Source: Lotus japonicus (Eukaryota; Streptophyta; Magnoliopsida; Fabales; Fabaceae). From it: a stretch of DNA of 64,000 bases. The notes below the pieces were generated by a model that saw nothing but the letters and a program-made list of their open reading frames with translations, was not told the DNA's origin and did no database searches. The stretch's first letter is position 1. The number at the start of each line of letters is the position of its first letter. Position numbers and translations under genes: made by a program. Shown piece after piece: positions 48,579 to 60,649 of this stretch. The stretch is taken from the NCBI RefSeq assembly GCF_012489685.1, contig NC_080041.1, positions 96,843,090 to 96,907,089 of the forward strand, given 5' to 3'.

Positions 48579-48606
48579 AGATAGATAGATAGATAGATAG
48601 ATAGAT
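48579..48606 (+). repeat. GATA microsatellite
   Basis: About seven copies of GATA abut the inferred Helitron 5' end. Confidence 0.95.
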
Positions 48607-48955
48607 GTCTCAAGCACCAAACTCATCATCTAAATTCAGAAACATTAATTATAGGCAGATTATCCACCTTTATAGTCAAGGTTCAGCAGTAGGCGCCATC
48701 TTCCACAAGGATAAAAGCTAAACCACTTAAGGCTAAAAGCTAATAATCTTTATGCTGATCAAGCTTCCCCGTTATACATTTTCACTTGACAGTGCCTAGC
48801 ATCAAGGACATATGCAACTCAGTCTATAATACATGTTTGAAGGATAAGGAGATAAGTAGTTAAGATTATGAAAAACAACCTGCTAGCAACCCAGTTGAAG
48901 TCAAAACCACTCTGTCTAAAACGATTTTCAAAGGGCAAAGCATTGCAGCAACAGC

Positions 48956-50591
48956 TTACACAGAAGATGCTTCAACTTCTATCTGAAACAAAAATGGTTC
49001 TCATGAGTTAGGTCAGCAAACTGCTAAGATGAAGCAAAGACATTGATACATAATTGAAGTATACCTCTTCTTTGCTGGCAGGTACAGGTGCACATGCTAA
49101 AATGGTACATACTCGAGTCCTGAAACCATATTGCTAATTGAAACACATGTACGTATGCCAATAAACTTAAAATCAAGATAAAGAGAAGGTTGAAGAAACA
49201 CAAAAAGGTTGCAATATACAGACCAGTTAATAAATAAGAACTCTATTATCATTTTCAAGGTAAAAGTTTATCCAACTACAGCTTACCTTTCTCAAAGTGA
49301 GTACTAAAAATTTTTTTGACAGCCTCCCTGCATCATGCAAACCAAGCACGCGTTATATGCACACAAATGAAGTAATGGAAAATCAGGCTAGAGAAGATAA
49401 ACACAAGAAAGAGTGACATGTGAAGGTGAAGATATAATGATCATCATCATTGACAGAAGTAGTATAATATTCCCTATTTATCAAGAAAGCAAAAGAAAAA
49501 TTTGTTTTTACACACAAGTTTCAAAATGACACACTACATTCCTTGAATCTTCAAAAACACAGCAAGTGATCTTTTTCCTTGTGTTTACTCTAAACAGAAC
49601 AATATTCACCAAGATTGATTGAGATTTGTCTTTTATGCATACTATTATAAGAAACCATTTGTTTAATTGTAAATTTGAAGAAAAAAAGAGAATTTGAGGG
49701 CTGAATCTCCCAGTCCCAAAAACACATGTTTGCTAGATGGTGTAATAGAGAAACTGCAACTGTGCCAATGAGATTATGGGAAGGAGGGATAAAGTAATGA
49801 AGCAAAAATACATTGGCAGACATGTATTTATGATGAATTTTATAATAGCCCACATCCAAACCTCCCGCTTAGATTCAAACTGGACATTAGAAGAACTCAA
49901 AATCAAAAGGAAAGGTAACTTCATTACCAATATCTTTTGTAAACATTGGATTTAAAAAAAGCATCTTGAAATCCCACACATACGTACAGTAATAAAGTAA
50001 TAAACTACGAAAAAAAGAGATTTAAACCCAGAGTGAGAACAATACCCCATCAGAACTTATAAGATCATCTCCGTAACCAGACACATCCTCTGATGATTCA
50101 TCAGATTCATCCTCTTCCTCATCTTTCTTTGGATCAACAATCTTTACTTGTTTTGCTGTGTTAGCAACCTTGGCCTCTTCAATTTTTGTTTCAGGTTTGC
50201 CTAAATGAAGATAATTATTAGCTTCATGTGTGCAAATACATAGAAATAGGGGAATAGGAGAAATCAATCAGATCAGTTAAATAGAGGTGGGGGGTTTCAG
50301 CCCACTAAATAAATGAGCGAAAAAAGATAGACTCTCAGCCCTCTAAATACAACAGAAAGCTGCATCAAATCACCAACTCTTCCACTCTACACCAACAAAA
50401 GCTTATGAAGCCATAAATCCAAAGATAAAAAACTTCCTCAAAAGATTACAACAAAACAAATTGGTTGCTAAATAATGCTTAAAAACTTCTTCCACCACCT
50501 AGTGCGCCAGAAAGAGAACAACTTTTAGAGTCCTTGAAAGCCAACCTGCTTAGCAAGTCCTTGAAAGCCTCATCGTCAATGAGAAACAACA
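48956..50591 (-). other. exon-like cluster, one piece HD2-like
   Basis: Minus strand, in order: 50591-50546 (VLFLIDDEAFKDLLSR), 50200-50046 (GKPETKIEEAKVANTAKQVK then IVDPKKDEEEDESDESSED), about 49330-49288 (a 41-bp piece), about 49121-49070 (TRVCTILACAPVPASKEE) and 48982-48956 (IEVEASSV, stop). Each has an AG acceptor and GT donor. The acidic second piece resembles the linker of plant HD2-type histone deacetylases, but the HD2 start (MEFWG) and zinc finger are not found. A 5'-leader-like stretch (AAACCCTAGCTGTGATTCC) lies near 51,020. I cannot prove a continuous reading frame. It may be a real unidentified gene, or a chimera of captured exons. Confidence 0.35.
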
Positions 50592-51680
50592 CTATGCAGA
50601 TAAAAAAAATTGACAACATGGGATATTTATAGCCAAAATTTGAAACTATACTGACACAAATACACATCAAGCAGCTGTAGGTAATCATAATATATAAATT
50701 TTAAAAAAAATTGAACAAAAATCAACAAAGGTGGTGTAGTTCGAAATAAATTCAACCCAATGGAGAAAATTAATGGAGATTTGGATTGATACTGACTGAC
50801 CTTTGCTCAACGGATGGGAAGGGATGATGAATGAACAGTTGAGGGATTGAGGTGTAGAGACCTGAATGGCTGGACATTACACGGAAGCAACCAAATCGTC
50901 AGGCAAACATCAAGCGGCGGCCGAAAGTAAAACCTCAATAGATCAATTGGAAAAGACTCACTTGATGGATTGGTGAGAAGTGGGTGGAAAAAGGAACAAC
51001 AACACGGAATCACAGCTAGGGTTTCAGATTGATGTGGAGAAAAAGAAGGATATGGAAGAGAAATTCACGAAATCAGAAGGTGATGACGGGTACGGGCGTA
51101 CGGCGGGGTGGGTGGAGAGGGAGAGGAACACGCGAAATCACTGATGAGAGATGGTGACGAACAGTGCTGAAGGAAACGTCGTCGTTTTTCCCTTTTTGAG
51201 TTGAAAAAAAAAATAAAAACAAAAAGTAAGTAAAGGCAGGACACGTGTCGGAACGCAATTGGCAGTCTTTTAGCTACAGTAGTGGAAGAATAAGAAGTAG
51301 TAGATGACACCTAGTCCTAAAAATATTCTTCATTTTTTTTTCTTCTGGATAACTAAAATTAAGCTCCCTTACAAAATCAAAATCAGAACTAATTTAACCA
51401 TTAACCATTTTTATTAATGAGCACTTTAGTTTAATAATAATAATAATGACAAATTGACAATTATTATTAGTTAAAGTGTGACAATCTAGTTTTCCTCGCG
51501 TCGCGCCCCTATTTGGTTCCGCACACCGAAATATAAACTTGTCTTCTCCAATCAGCCGCCACTACCACCAAACTCTGCACAAACCAACACTCTCAAAGCG
51601 CCGTCGTTTTCCTCCCTCTAGGGTTTTCCCTCGGCGGCTGAAACCTCATCAGCGTTATCGGATTCCAATCTTCGTCAGCG

Positions 51681-54106
51681 ATGGCCATTTTGAAGAGCTA
51701 CAGCACCGTGTGCATCACAGGAACCGGTTTTCCTGTTTGCCCCTCCAATGCCACCAACAATAAAACCACCAGGTTCAGTTTTGTTTATGTATTTTCACTA
51801 TTTTTTGAGCTTGTAGTTTGTTAAATCATTTGCATGTTTTGTATTTTTTGTTGTTGTTGTTGTTGTTGTTTGTTTCTGATTTTTTCAATGTCCTTATTTT
51901 CTTTTGGGTTTATGAAGATTTGGGTTTGGGAAATTGTTAATTGTAAATTCCAAGTTGATATGTTTGATTCCTGGTGAATCAGTCATTGCAGTGTTATTTC
52001 TGCATGGTGGGTTTCAAAAAGATTGTATTTTAAAACATTTTTAGTTCTGATTTTGTGTTTATTTAAATATGGGTGGATGATGGCTGAATTCATGTCTTGA
52101 AGGAATGGAAAAATGGGTTTCTGGGTAAGCACTGTTGGTGAGGTTGTTTATGATTGCATTATAGTAATCTAGTTGTTTATGAATAATGATTTTGTAGGAT
52201 TGTGTAACTGCTTGTGAGTTTGTTCATTGACCTCCTACCATTTTTTAAGGCCAACTCTACCCATTTTAATAATAGCATGTCACCATCGGTTTGATTCTTG
52301 TGTATTCGTTGTAACTTTAAGGTGATAACCTTAATTTGTTTTTTAAGTTTTAATCAAGCTGCCTTGTGAAAATGATTGATTATGAGGGAAAAAAATGATT
52401 TATGTTATCTCTTCCCAGATGTTTCAAAGTTTTATGTTTTTAATTTTTCTAAGGTTAATGTTTATTCTTTTGGAATGACTTCTATTTGGTCTTCTAATTG
52501 CAATATGGTTTTTGTAGTGTCATTTGTGATATATATTATGTATATAGACACACACACCCACGCACATACATATGTTGTATATATATAAAGCTGGTGATTG
52601 TGCTAAAAAATATCAATATCATACCATTAATTCATCCTTCATTTTGTTTAATGTTTAAACATTTTTCTGTGTTAATCAGGAACTCATGCTGGAAGCCTGC
52701 ACAGGCAGCCTTGAAACCCAACTTCCACCTCCCGATGCGCAGTTTTGAGTTGAAAAATAGGTAGTTTTGAATAACGAATTTACTGTTCCAAAATTATTAG
52801 TTCTACATTTTCCATTTGTTTTGATCTCTTCATATCCTAGGTGTTGTTTTATATATTGTGTGTAGTTATGTGTGTATTCTGTAGATTTGGTGGAAACTTA
52901 ATTTGCATTTGCTTTTCCTCTATCATGCATTTTGAGATTTTGCTGGATATGCAGGGCTTACTAGATACATGCCTTTGATCTGCTAAGCTGTTTTACATAT
53001 TTGATGTATATATTTTTTTTCTTGGTGTAACTGTAGGAGTACATATTTTAAGTAGTGTATCAAAAGATGTTCTCTTGCGTTTCTCGCTTCATGGCTTCCT
53101 ATTGGTATTGCTGGTTTTGTTTGCAAATCTGGATCACTAAAATCTGTACAAATGAAACTATATGTATGGTATTTACAGGACTTCGACCGAGGACATAAAA
53201 AGTCTGAGATTGATAACAGCCATTAAAACTCCATACCTACCTGATGGTCGATTTGATCTTGAAGCATACGATAACTTGGTGAATACACAGATTGAAAATG
53301 GAGTTGAAGGTGTTATTGTTGGTGGCACAACTGGTGAAGGCCAATTAATGAGCTGGGAAGAGCACATAATGCTCATTGCGCACACAGTCAACTGTTTTGG
53401 TGGTAACATTAAGGTCATTGGAAACACTGGAAGCAACTCCACCAGGGAAGCGATTCATGCCACGGAGCAGGGTTTTGCTGTTGGAATGCATGGTGCCCTT
53501 CACATAAACCCCTACTATGGAAAAACTTCTTTGGATGGTATGATTGCTCACTTTCAAAGTGTGTTTTCAATGGGGCCTTCGATCATATATAATGTGCCTT
53601 CACGGACTGGTCAAGACATTCCTCCAGATGTAATTCAAACCATAGCTCAAAGTGCTTACTTTGCTGGTGTCAAGGAATGCGTGGGAAATGACCGGATCAA
53701 GCAGTATACAGATAATGACATTGTTGTATGGAGTGGGAATGATGATCAATGCCATGATGCTAGATGGGGTTATGGGGCTACTGGAGTGATATCTGTTGCA
53801 AGCAACCTAATTCCTGGTTTAATGCGGGAACTCATGTTTCGGGGCGAAAATCCTTTACTGAATTCTAGGCTCTTGCCTCTGATTGACTGGCTTTTCCACA
53901 TGCCAAATCCCATCGGTTTGAATACGGCTCTCGCTCAACTTGGAGTTGTCAGGCCGGTTTTTAGGCTACCATTTGTACCCCTTCCTGTGGATAAAAGGAT
54001 AGAATTCGCCAATTTGGTGAAGGCAATTGGTCGAGAGCATTTTGTTGGAGATAGAGATGTTGAGGTTCTTGATGATGACGACTTTTTCTTGGTTAGTCGC
54101 TATTGA
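51681..54106 (+). CDS. DHDPS: 4-hydroxy-tetrahydrodipicolinate synthase (DHDPS), plastid
   Basis: Condenses pyruvate with aspartate semialdehyde in plastids, the first committed step of lysine synthesis. Exons 51681-51772, 52680-52760 and 53179-54106 join in phase over GT-AG introns: 1101 bp, 366 residues. ATG 51681 (GCGATGGCC) starts [11 protein letters not shown]. The first about 58 residues, rich in S, N, K and R and low in acids, fit a chloroplast transit peptide. The mature barrel starts [25 protein letters not shown] holds the pyruvate-binding threonines, IYNVPSRTG the catalytic tyrosine and [10 protein letters not shown] the Schiff-base lysine. [11 protein letters not shown] and GNTGSNST form the region that in plants binds feedback-inhibiting lysine; nothing unusual is seen there. 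[18 protein letters not shown] and the plant-type C-terminal extension are complete. Length is typical of plant DHDPS. Its 5' flank faces the unidentified minus-strand cluster at 48.9-50.6 kb. Confidence 0.97.
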
Positions 54107-55735
54107 TTTAGTTTACCTTATAGGCTCGTTGCACCGTTTCTGAAGTTTTCTCACATGATCATGTATGTTGTAATGAAGTTAAATTAAACTCGACAACAAA
54201 TATCTAGTTTCTTTTGAGTGACTCTACTTTGTAGTTTGAAACTGGTTCAATATTTTTCGGAAGTATAACTCCTACTTCATATTGTATTGACCTTGTTTAA
54301 ATTCTGCTAAACATCCTTTACCCTAAACAAAAGTTGATCGGTTTTGTTTCGGGATTTTTTTTACTGACATAACAACACTAACCCACTTAGAACTCAGACT
54401 TCAGTTTAGAAGTTAAGACACTGGAGGTGGGCATCAAAGCAGTGAAACTTTAGTTTATGATGAGTAACTATTCCTGAATCCTGATTTTCTTCCCATTTGT
54501 TCCTCTGTATGACAGTTTTCTAATTTCTATCCTTCCCTTTTCTTCTCCTTAGTGTTCTGTGTTTTGATGATGAGACTTTTCCTTATATCTCAAGATTTTT
54601 GCCTATTGGAGACTTCATTTGTATAACCTTCTTCTTACCTCAGAATTTTCCCTATTGGACACTTGAGTCCAGTCCAGTGATTTGTATGTCCAGTGACTTG
54701 AGTCCAGTCCAGTGATTTGTATGTTGCATACATGATACATTCACTCCGTATTGATGCTAACCAAAAATCACTTATTGGAGCTTAGCTAGTGCTTTTTCTA
54801 ATAGGTAGGCTCCAATAAGTGTGTATCCAAAATATCACTGGAAATTTCCTGTAGCGATATCTGGATGCACCTGTATGATGAGTCTTGAATCTCTTTTTCA
54901 CTAAGCATGTATTTTGCTCCTGAGAACTGAGCGATTTGGCATCGCTGCTACTGAGATACTATGTAATCAAATAGTTGAACATGAAACTTGTGATTTGTCT
55001 TACATTTGCTCTTAGGTAACAATGTCAATAATGAGTAAAGATCAGAATTCAGAATTGTGACGGATATGTGCAAAAGGGTAGGATTTTTATCCATTAAATA
55101 GGTTTGATTGAGTCTGAGAGAACTCTGCATTTTTTTTTGCTGAGTATGGTTACCATATTCCACCCTTCTATACCTACACAATATATTCATGTTTTATAAT
55201 TAGGATTTGAAAATTATTTTTAATATTTATAATTTGAATCAGGTCTTACGCTTTCAATCAATACAGGAGTGTGAATACTAAGTGTTATTTACACATTTGA
55301 ATCTGGATGTGATTTTTATCTTCAAAGTACAAGTATGTTGATAGAATAATGTGATAGCTACATAATACAGGTAATGATATGTAGGATCTGAGTAGGACAT
55401 CATAGTACTCATCCTTTCATCTGCATTTTAAAATAATACATGTACCCAAACTCATACCCATGTGGGTATTGGGTACAATGTTGACAGTTGTATGCCCGTT
55501 GAGTGCTTATATAATTATATACTTGGGATGAACATATTATCAGCATTTAAGTTAACTTTTTTTGGTTGTATTTTAATTAACTTGAATTTACTTTAGCGTG
55601 ATTAGTTTGTTTGACAAATTAATAAAATATTAATGTTATTACAATAACAATATATTAACGATGTACACAATATTGATTAGAAGTACAACATATAACTCAA
55701 TTGAAAAAAAATCTAAAGATCATCTAACCTGTAAT
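54107..55735. other. DHDPS 3' flank and intergenic
   Basis: No gene is seen. It holds a 31-bp direct duplication (TTGAGTCCAGTCCAGTGATT at about 54,664 and 54,698) and a short hairpin listed separately. Confidence 0.6.
54769..54821. repeat. 13-bp perfect inverted repeat (hairpin)
   Basis: CACTTATTGGAGC (54769-54781) and GCTCCAATAAGTG (54809-54821) are perfect reverse complements 27 bp apart. It could be a tiny MITE or a relict. Confidence 0.8.
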
Positions 55736-56172
55736 TATAAAACATTAGAAACATATTAGTTGCGCCAGATGAATGCAGGAACTTGTTGGCTGCAGCGACT
55801 CACTCTGCAGGCCCTGAACTAGATGCCAATGTCTCTGAGGTCCTTTGCCTTGGGTGGGCAATCTCCTTATGTTGAGATCTCTGCTTCACTAACTTTGTCT
55901 TTGAAACAGATTGTTTGAAGCTGGTTCAGGCTTGGACGTCGCATTGCTAGAATTCTTACTTTCACTCTTTGGTTCAAGATTGTAGAGTGTCTATTACTAG
56001 CCTAGGACCTGGTGCATGTCAAGCGTGTTTGTAATGAGGCGGCTAGTTATATGTTCAAGCTACGTCTTATAGTAATGTTTGGATTGAGGAGGGTCCTACG
56101 AGAATCAGCCCAATCTTATCTAACAACTTATGTATTTCTTCCACTAGTAATGAAAGTTAATATCCTTCCCTT
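55735..56172 (+). mobile_element. LINE 3' end with RNase H tail, degenerate
   Basis: DANVSEVLCLGWAISL (about 55,823) and SNVWIEEGPTRISPIL (about 56,077) in different frames match conserved parts of the RNase H domain at the end of plant L1-type LINEs. AATGAAAGTTAATATCCTTCC then eight A closes the element. Stops and frameshifts make it dead. Confidence 0.7.
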
Positions 56173-56218
56173 AAAAAAAAGTTAGAAACATAACATTTAA
56201 TTGATTTAAAAAAATTAT

Positions 56219-56690
56219 TTGAAACATTTAATTCTTTTGGCCTCTGGTTGTTTGGCTTTGCATTGCGCGAGGAAGGAGGAAACACTTTCATGGTGGAGGC
56301 AAATGCACTCCGGAATGGCCTCATGTTTGTTTGGAATTGGGGACTCATATAGGTGGCTTGCAAAGTGGATTGTGTGGAGGTTCTTCAGGCCCTGGATGAT
56401 CCGGATAACTGGAGGTTCACCCCGGTGCTTGGTGAGCTTCGTGGGTGGCTGGATAGGGATTGAGAATGCCAGCTCCACCAAATTTTGTCGTGTAGGAAAT
56501 GCTGCAGCGGACTGCTTGGCAAAATTTGGTTCTCGCTTACCTGCGCTTGGGGTTCAGGTTCTGGAGACCTTGTTTCCAAAGTTAGAGACCCCGTGTTTAG
56601 AGATTCCCTGTCAGTTTCGTAATTTTCTGTGTTGTCTGTTTATTTTCCAATGTATAAAAAAATTTAAAATTTAATAACACAACAAACATA
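56219..56690 (+). mobile_element. second LINE RNase H fragment
   Basis: EANALRNGLMFVWNWGLI, then a stop, then VACKVDCVEVLQALDDPDNW and RFTPVLGELRGWLDRD are the RNase H core in one frame. RVGNAAADCLAKFG, the domain's C-terminal motif, continues in another frame. So the coding sequence is broken. Lies immediately after the first LINE tail and is a different copy. Confidence 0.75.
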
Positions 56691-57365
56691 TTGTGCGGTA
56701 TGCGTATAGTTGAGTATTATAGGACTCAAAACAATATGATGGATAAATATTCTTGCCATCATGGATAATTTTTACTTTGTTCATTGGATCTAGGTATGAC
56801 TACCATCCTTAATGACACCCCACTCAGATCCCGCCTATAGTAATCCCAAGAATGAGCAATACCTGAGTAATTGGGAAACAGTAAGCTAACTATTGAGCTT
56901 TTTAAAATTTTTGTTTTTGTTTATTCAACTGAAAAAGTTGATGAACTTTACATTCAATTGAAAATTCTTGTTAAATTGATGAAGGTTATACAATTATAGA
57001 TGAATTTATCCCATGAATTTATTAGCTCCATTTTAGTTGATTTGTACTAATAAGTCATAAGCCATAAGAGGAAAAGCCAAAACATGATTAACTAGTGACT
57101 ACTGTCTTTCTCCTTCTCTAATACAGCATTGCACAATTTTATATTCCATGTAGTGGTCACAATTGGCATCTTATCTATTTGCAATTATTTTACCACTCTA
57201 AACTTATTGCTAGAAAATTAATTAATTTATAACCTCAGGGCTAGAAAATTTATAATTGCCAGAAAAAGAAGGGAATCTAAGATTCAGGGCTAACATCAGA
57301 ATACAGACCCTTTAATTTCTCCTACTCTTGAACAGAGTAAATAAACTGTATATTATAGCTAATTG

Positions 57366-57802
57366 CTAGTTATTGCTGGTATTGTTCTGTTCTGAAAGTT
57401 TCTTTTGGAGCTGAGACATGAGGGCCTGATTCTCTTTGTGGAGAAGCATGGCTTGTTTCCTCAACTTCTCATTCTCCTCTATGATGGTTTGGTTCTCCAT
57501 GTACAACTTCAAGTTTTTCATCTTAATCTTTGCTTTCACAACAACCATCCTTTTCCTTTGCCTTGCTTCCTTCAATTGTGTTGTTCTCCTTCTTCTGTAT
57601 TATCACCACACAAGCCAATGTTACACACACAAATAACTTGCACACAAGCTGAAAAAACAGCAAACAAGACAGGTAGAAACTAGACAGTCTAGACTATAGA
57701 ACAGTACCTGTTGAGTTTTCCCAAATGAAGGTGTTTCTTGGATGAACATGGACGAGGAAGTACCAAAAAGAAATGACTCTGTTCTGAAGAGAAAGAGCAC
57801 AT
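57366..57802 (-). CDS. ZPR: LITTLE ZIPPER (ZPR) microprotein, two exons
   Basis: A small leucine-zipper protein that pairs with class III HD-ZIP transcription factors and blocks their DNA binding, acting in shoot meristem and leaf polarity. Exon 1 57802-57708 (ATG at 57802, MCSFSSEQSHFFLVLPRPCS) and exon 2 57594-57366 join in phase across a GT-AG intron: 324 bp, 107 residues. Exon 2 starts with a basic stretch (RRRRTTQLKEARQRKRM). The zipper follows, KNLKLYMENQTIIEENEKLR then KQAMLLHKENQALMSQL, with leucine and hydrophobic residues at heptad spacing, the family hallmark. There is no homeodomain. The start is chosen because the 5' exon joins in phase and TATAAAAA lies about 155 bp upstream. 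In Arabidopsis ZPR genes are induced by HD-ZIP III factors; no such binding site was checked here. Confidence 0.92.
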
Positions 57803-57955
57803 GCTGTTGCCCTTGTAGAAACCAAGTCTTTCAGAGAAGAGCTAGAAGCTTGAGAGATAAGATTCTCTTGCAAAACTGAGTAACAAGGAAATGAAAAATG
57901 GGAAACTGAGAGATGATAGTTAGTGAGTGAGGCGTAACAATTGTGCTACAAGGGG

Positions 57956-57963
57956 TTTTTATA
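57956..57963 (-). promoter_or_regulatory. TATA box of the ZPR gene
   Basis: TATAAAAACCCC on the minus strand, about 155 bp before the ZPR ATG, is a good plant TATA element at a normal leader distance. Confidence 0.65.
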
Positions 57964-58274
57964 GGTGTGAAACTTGGTGAGAAACTAGTATGAGGGTGAA
58001 AAGAAAGTGAAATAGCTGTGATTTTGTGTTTGTATCTGTGAAGGGGAGAGGGAGAGAGAGAGAATGAGAGAGACTTTTATGGCAATGATGGCACAAGGAC
58101 TCATGATTACAAAAGGCAGCAATAGACGAGAGAAAGCAGAAGGGATGAAGAAAAATGGCTCTCTTTCTTTCTTGGCCTTTTGTATTTCCTTGTTTCAGAG
58201 TCTAAAGGCTTTGGTCCTTCACAACGATAATATCATGTATGTGAGACAATCATTTGAGTTAGAAACATCTACAT

Positions 58275-58640
58275 CATGGTAGAGCTAGATCTTTCAGTGA
58301 GTATTTTTTTACTACCCACAAGACTCAAGTTTGAACTCTTACTTAAAGGAAATCAAATATGCACCACCTGAGCCAACCATAAGTTCGTAGAATCTAAAGT
58401 CTCAGTAACTTTAGTTGGTGGTAAACATTAAGAAGGGAGGCAACCTTCTTCGAATGCAAAACATTTATATCATGGTAGAACTAGTTTTTCTAATAAAATT
58501 TATTTTACCATTCACAAGACTCAAACATGAGATCTTACTTTAAGAGAAATCAGAAATCAGATATGTACCTCATAAATCAACTGCATGTTCTCATAGTCTA
58601 AAGGCTCTGTAACTTGGGTGGTGGTAACAATAAGAAATTG
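58275..58640 (+). repeat. two-copy diverged direct repeat, about 190 bp
   Basis: TGGTAGAGCTAGATCTTTCA with CACAAGACTCAAGTTTGAAC (58,276) recurs as TGGTAGAACTAGTTTTTCTA with CACAAGACTCAAACATGAGA (58,474). Both copies end near a GTAACT...GGTGGTAA motif. Likely relict of a dispersed repeat. Confidence 0.65.
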
Positions 58641-58644
58641 AGAT

Positions 58645-59375
58645 GGGGGGCACATAGAAAGTACCGTACCCCATTCTACAAGTCCACTTACACTTTTTCG
58701 AATTAGAAGTTTCCCATTCAGTTTCAAGACTCACCCTTGCTGTGGGATCTTCAAAACAGCAAAATAGTCATAAAGCCATGTGGGCTGTGATCAAATTAGT
58801 TGTGCTAATTATGGTTGAATAGAAGATGTGTTTGACATCATGATCAAAATGGGGAACCTGCATTTAATTCAGGTTCATTTAAAATGGGTCACAATGTGGT
58901 TGCTTCTAGTGTCCGTAGTTATTGCTTCACCAGTGGCTGTCCACTTACTTCAGGTAGTCCCAAGTAGCACAAGTGCCATGGATAGAAATGCTAACAGCCA
59001 AGGTGTTTTTGATAAAAGTAAAACAAAGATTTTGTTGTTTCAAAGTATACAAATTTTTTCCAACAATGTTGCCCAATAAATAAAAACATTTTCTCGGACA
59101 AATGGTTGGTTCGAGTAGATGCTTGATTCTCCTTGACCAAGATTTTATATTCGAGATTTGTGTGTGGGAAAAACTCTGACTAAGAGAGTTAGTACCATAA
59201 AAACATGAATGTTCTTAACTTGAATATGATTGTCTCCCATGAAGAGTATTGTGTCAAATATCTGAGATGAAAAAATGTGTTTTCTTTTTCATTTGAAGTT
59301 ATTATAAGGATTGCTTGAGAGAGTACGTTGGATTAAAATTTTATACTATATAGTAACGGGTAGTTTGAGAATTTA
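58645..59375. other. intergenic, no gene seen
   Basis: AT-rich. An 83-residue plus ORF at 58,828-59,079 starts hydrophobic (TMWLLLVSVVIASPVAVHLL) and could mimic a signal peptide, but there is no family match or supporting context. Confidence 0.4.
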
Positions 59376-59379
59376 AAAG

Positions 59380-60290
59380 AAAAAAACTCTAAAGAGAATG
59401 AATGGAGCACATACACTTCGTCCCTACTAAAAATCAAGAATGTGAATGGATTACTCATGAATCTTGCAATGGAATTATGGAAGAGAGTTGTTGCAGTAGT
59501 CGAGAAGACGCCTCCGGCCGGTCACACTTCATCCTCTTCCCCCAGGCACTTCCAGGTCCTTCAATAATGAACACTCGAGAGCCACATAATTAAGTAACCA
59601 GGTTTGCAAGAAGATCTAAGCTTAAATAACAAAACCCTACAACAACCACCTGAGAAAACTGACTACTTCCAACCCCTCTCGGATCCCAACTACGACCTTG
59701 ACCAAACCGATTACAACCTTACTTCTGACTACGCATGCTACAAAACCGACATTCTTCCGATGTCGTCTCTCCCCAAACAATGTGCCTAGGCCTAAACGCT
59801 TTAATTTCCAAGGGTTAGTGTCACTAAGTCCAAGGAGCAGGCACAAAGCTCAAGATCACTGCCACAATATGCAAATCCATCTGCAATCGTTTGATCTGAG
59901 CGAGAGCGAGAGGATCCAACGGCTCCTACGACCATACTAGACACTTATTGCGACCTCGGTTTTCCCAAACTCCTTCCTATAAAAGGCGAGTCTTAGAAGG
60001 TACATACTATTAATCATATTCTTCTCTTCTACCTACCAACTCCATATCTCTGACTAAAGCGTTGAAGTTTTTTCCGAGGTACCCCCAGCGCCGCTTAAAT
60101 GATGAAGCCACTCAATCTCATCTTCGGAGATGTCCACCATCACAGAAGCTCGTGCCCCCCCCCCCCCCTTCAATCAACACTCTCCATGTAACTATTGTCA
60201 TGCTAGAAGCAATTAGAGTTTTGCTAGCTTTTGCAATGGATGACAAAAGTTACTTTTAAATGGTTTTATTGAAGAAGAAGTTTCACTCCA
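59380..60290 (+). mobile_element. LTR-retrotransposon fragment, probably LTR
   Basis: TTCCTATAAAAGGCGAGTCT (about 59,974) is a TATA element. CTCTGACTAAAGCGTTGAAG, CCGAGGTACCCCCAGCGCCG and a C13 run follow, in the style of plant gypsy LTRs. Borders and target duplication were not resolved. The several short ORFs here show no conserved domain. Confidence 0.4.
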
Positions 60291-60646
60291 AATTGTAGCT
60301 TTGGCCCCGACACTAATTCGGGCTAGTTAGGTTCGGCCAAACGAATGCAAAACCGACACAAAATGTTAGAATTTAAATTTGTTCCACTTAATGGTTGCGT
60401 CAGGTTGGCCAACATTCACTAACGTCAGCGCACCAACCTTATGCGCTAACTAAGATAGCGCCGACCTGGTCGGCACTAATTTCAAATGGACCAAACTCAT
60501 TTAACTTACCCATGTTTTAGCGTCGACCAAGATGACGCTAGTTTCCGATGAATACTATGTCCCTTCGATTTTAAGCTCAAGCTAAAATATTAGCATTGAG
60601 CCATTTAACGTGAGCCTCTCTCGACGTTAAGCTTATTCTTGTAGTG
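60291..60646 (-). mobile_element. CACTA (En/Spm) transposon end
   Basis: The right tip reads, on the minus strand, CACTACAAGAATAAGCTTAA, the CACTA terminal signature. Inside, subterminal motifs such as GCGTCGACCAAGATGACGCT and GCGCCGACCTGGTCGGCACT repeat in both orientations, typical of CACTA ends. No matching left tip or transposase was found in the window. Confidence 0.65.
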
Positions 60647-60649
60647 TTG

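Larger units (their letters stand above)
41469..48581 (-). mobile_element. probable gene-fragment-carrying Helitron, 7.1 kb
   Basis: The minus-strand 3' end is the perfect hairpin CCCGTGCATCGCACGGG (plus 41481-41497) followed by TATAAATACTAG, and the flanking host bases are A and T as required. The 5' end TCTATAAACTATATAAAGGA lies at plus 48581, next to a GATA microsatellite that leaves its exact edge open by multiples of 4 bp. It carries an NDUFAF7-like exon and two more exon-like pieces on its own strand. It has been invaded by a MULE (42723-43751), a TRIM (44707-44925) and LINE debris. No Rep/helicase was recognised, so it is non-autonomous. That the two ends belong together is inference from orientation and style. 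Confidence 0.6.

Noticed and set aside
53173..53557. Minus-strand ORFs opposite DHDPS
   Set aside because: Antisense shadows of the DHDPS third exon.
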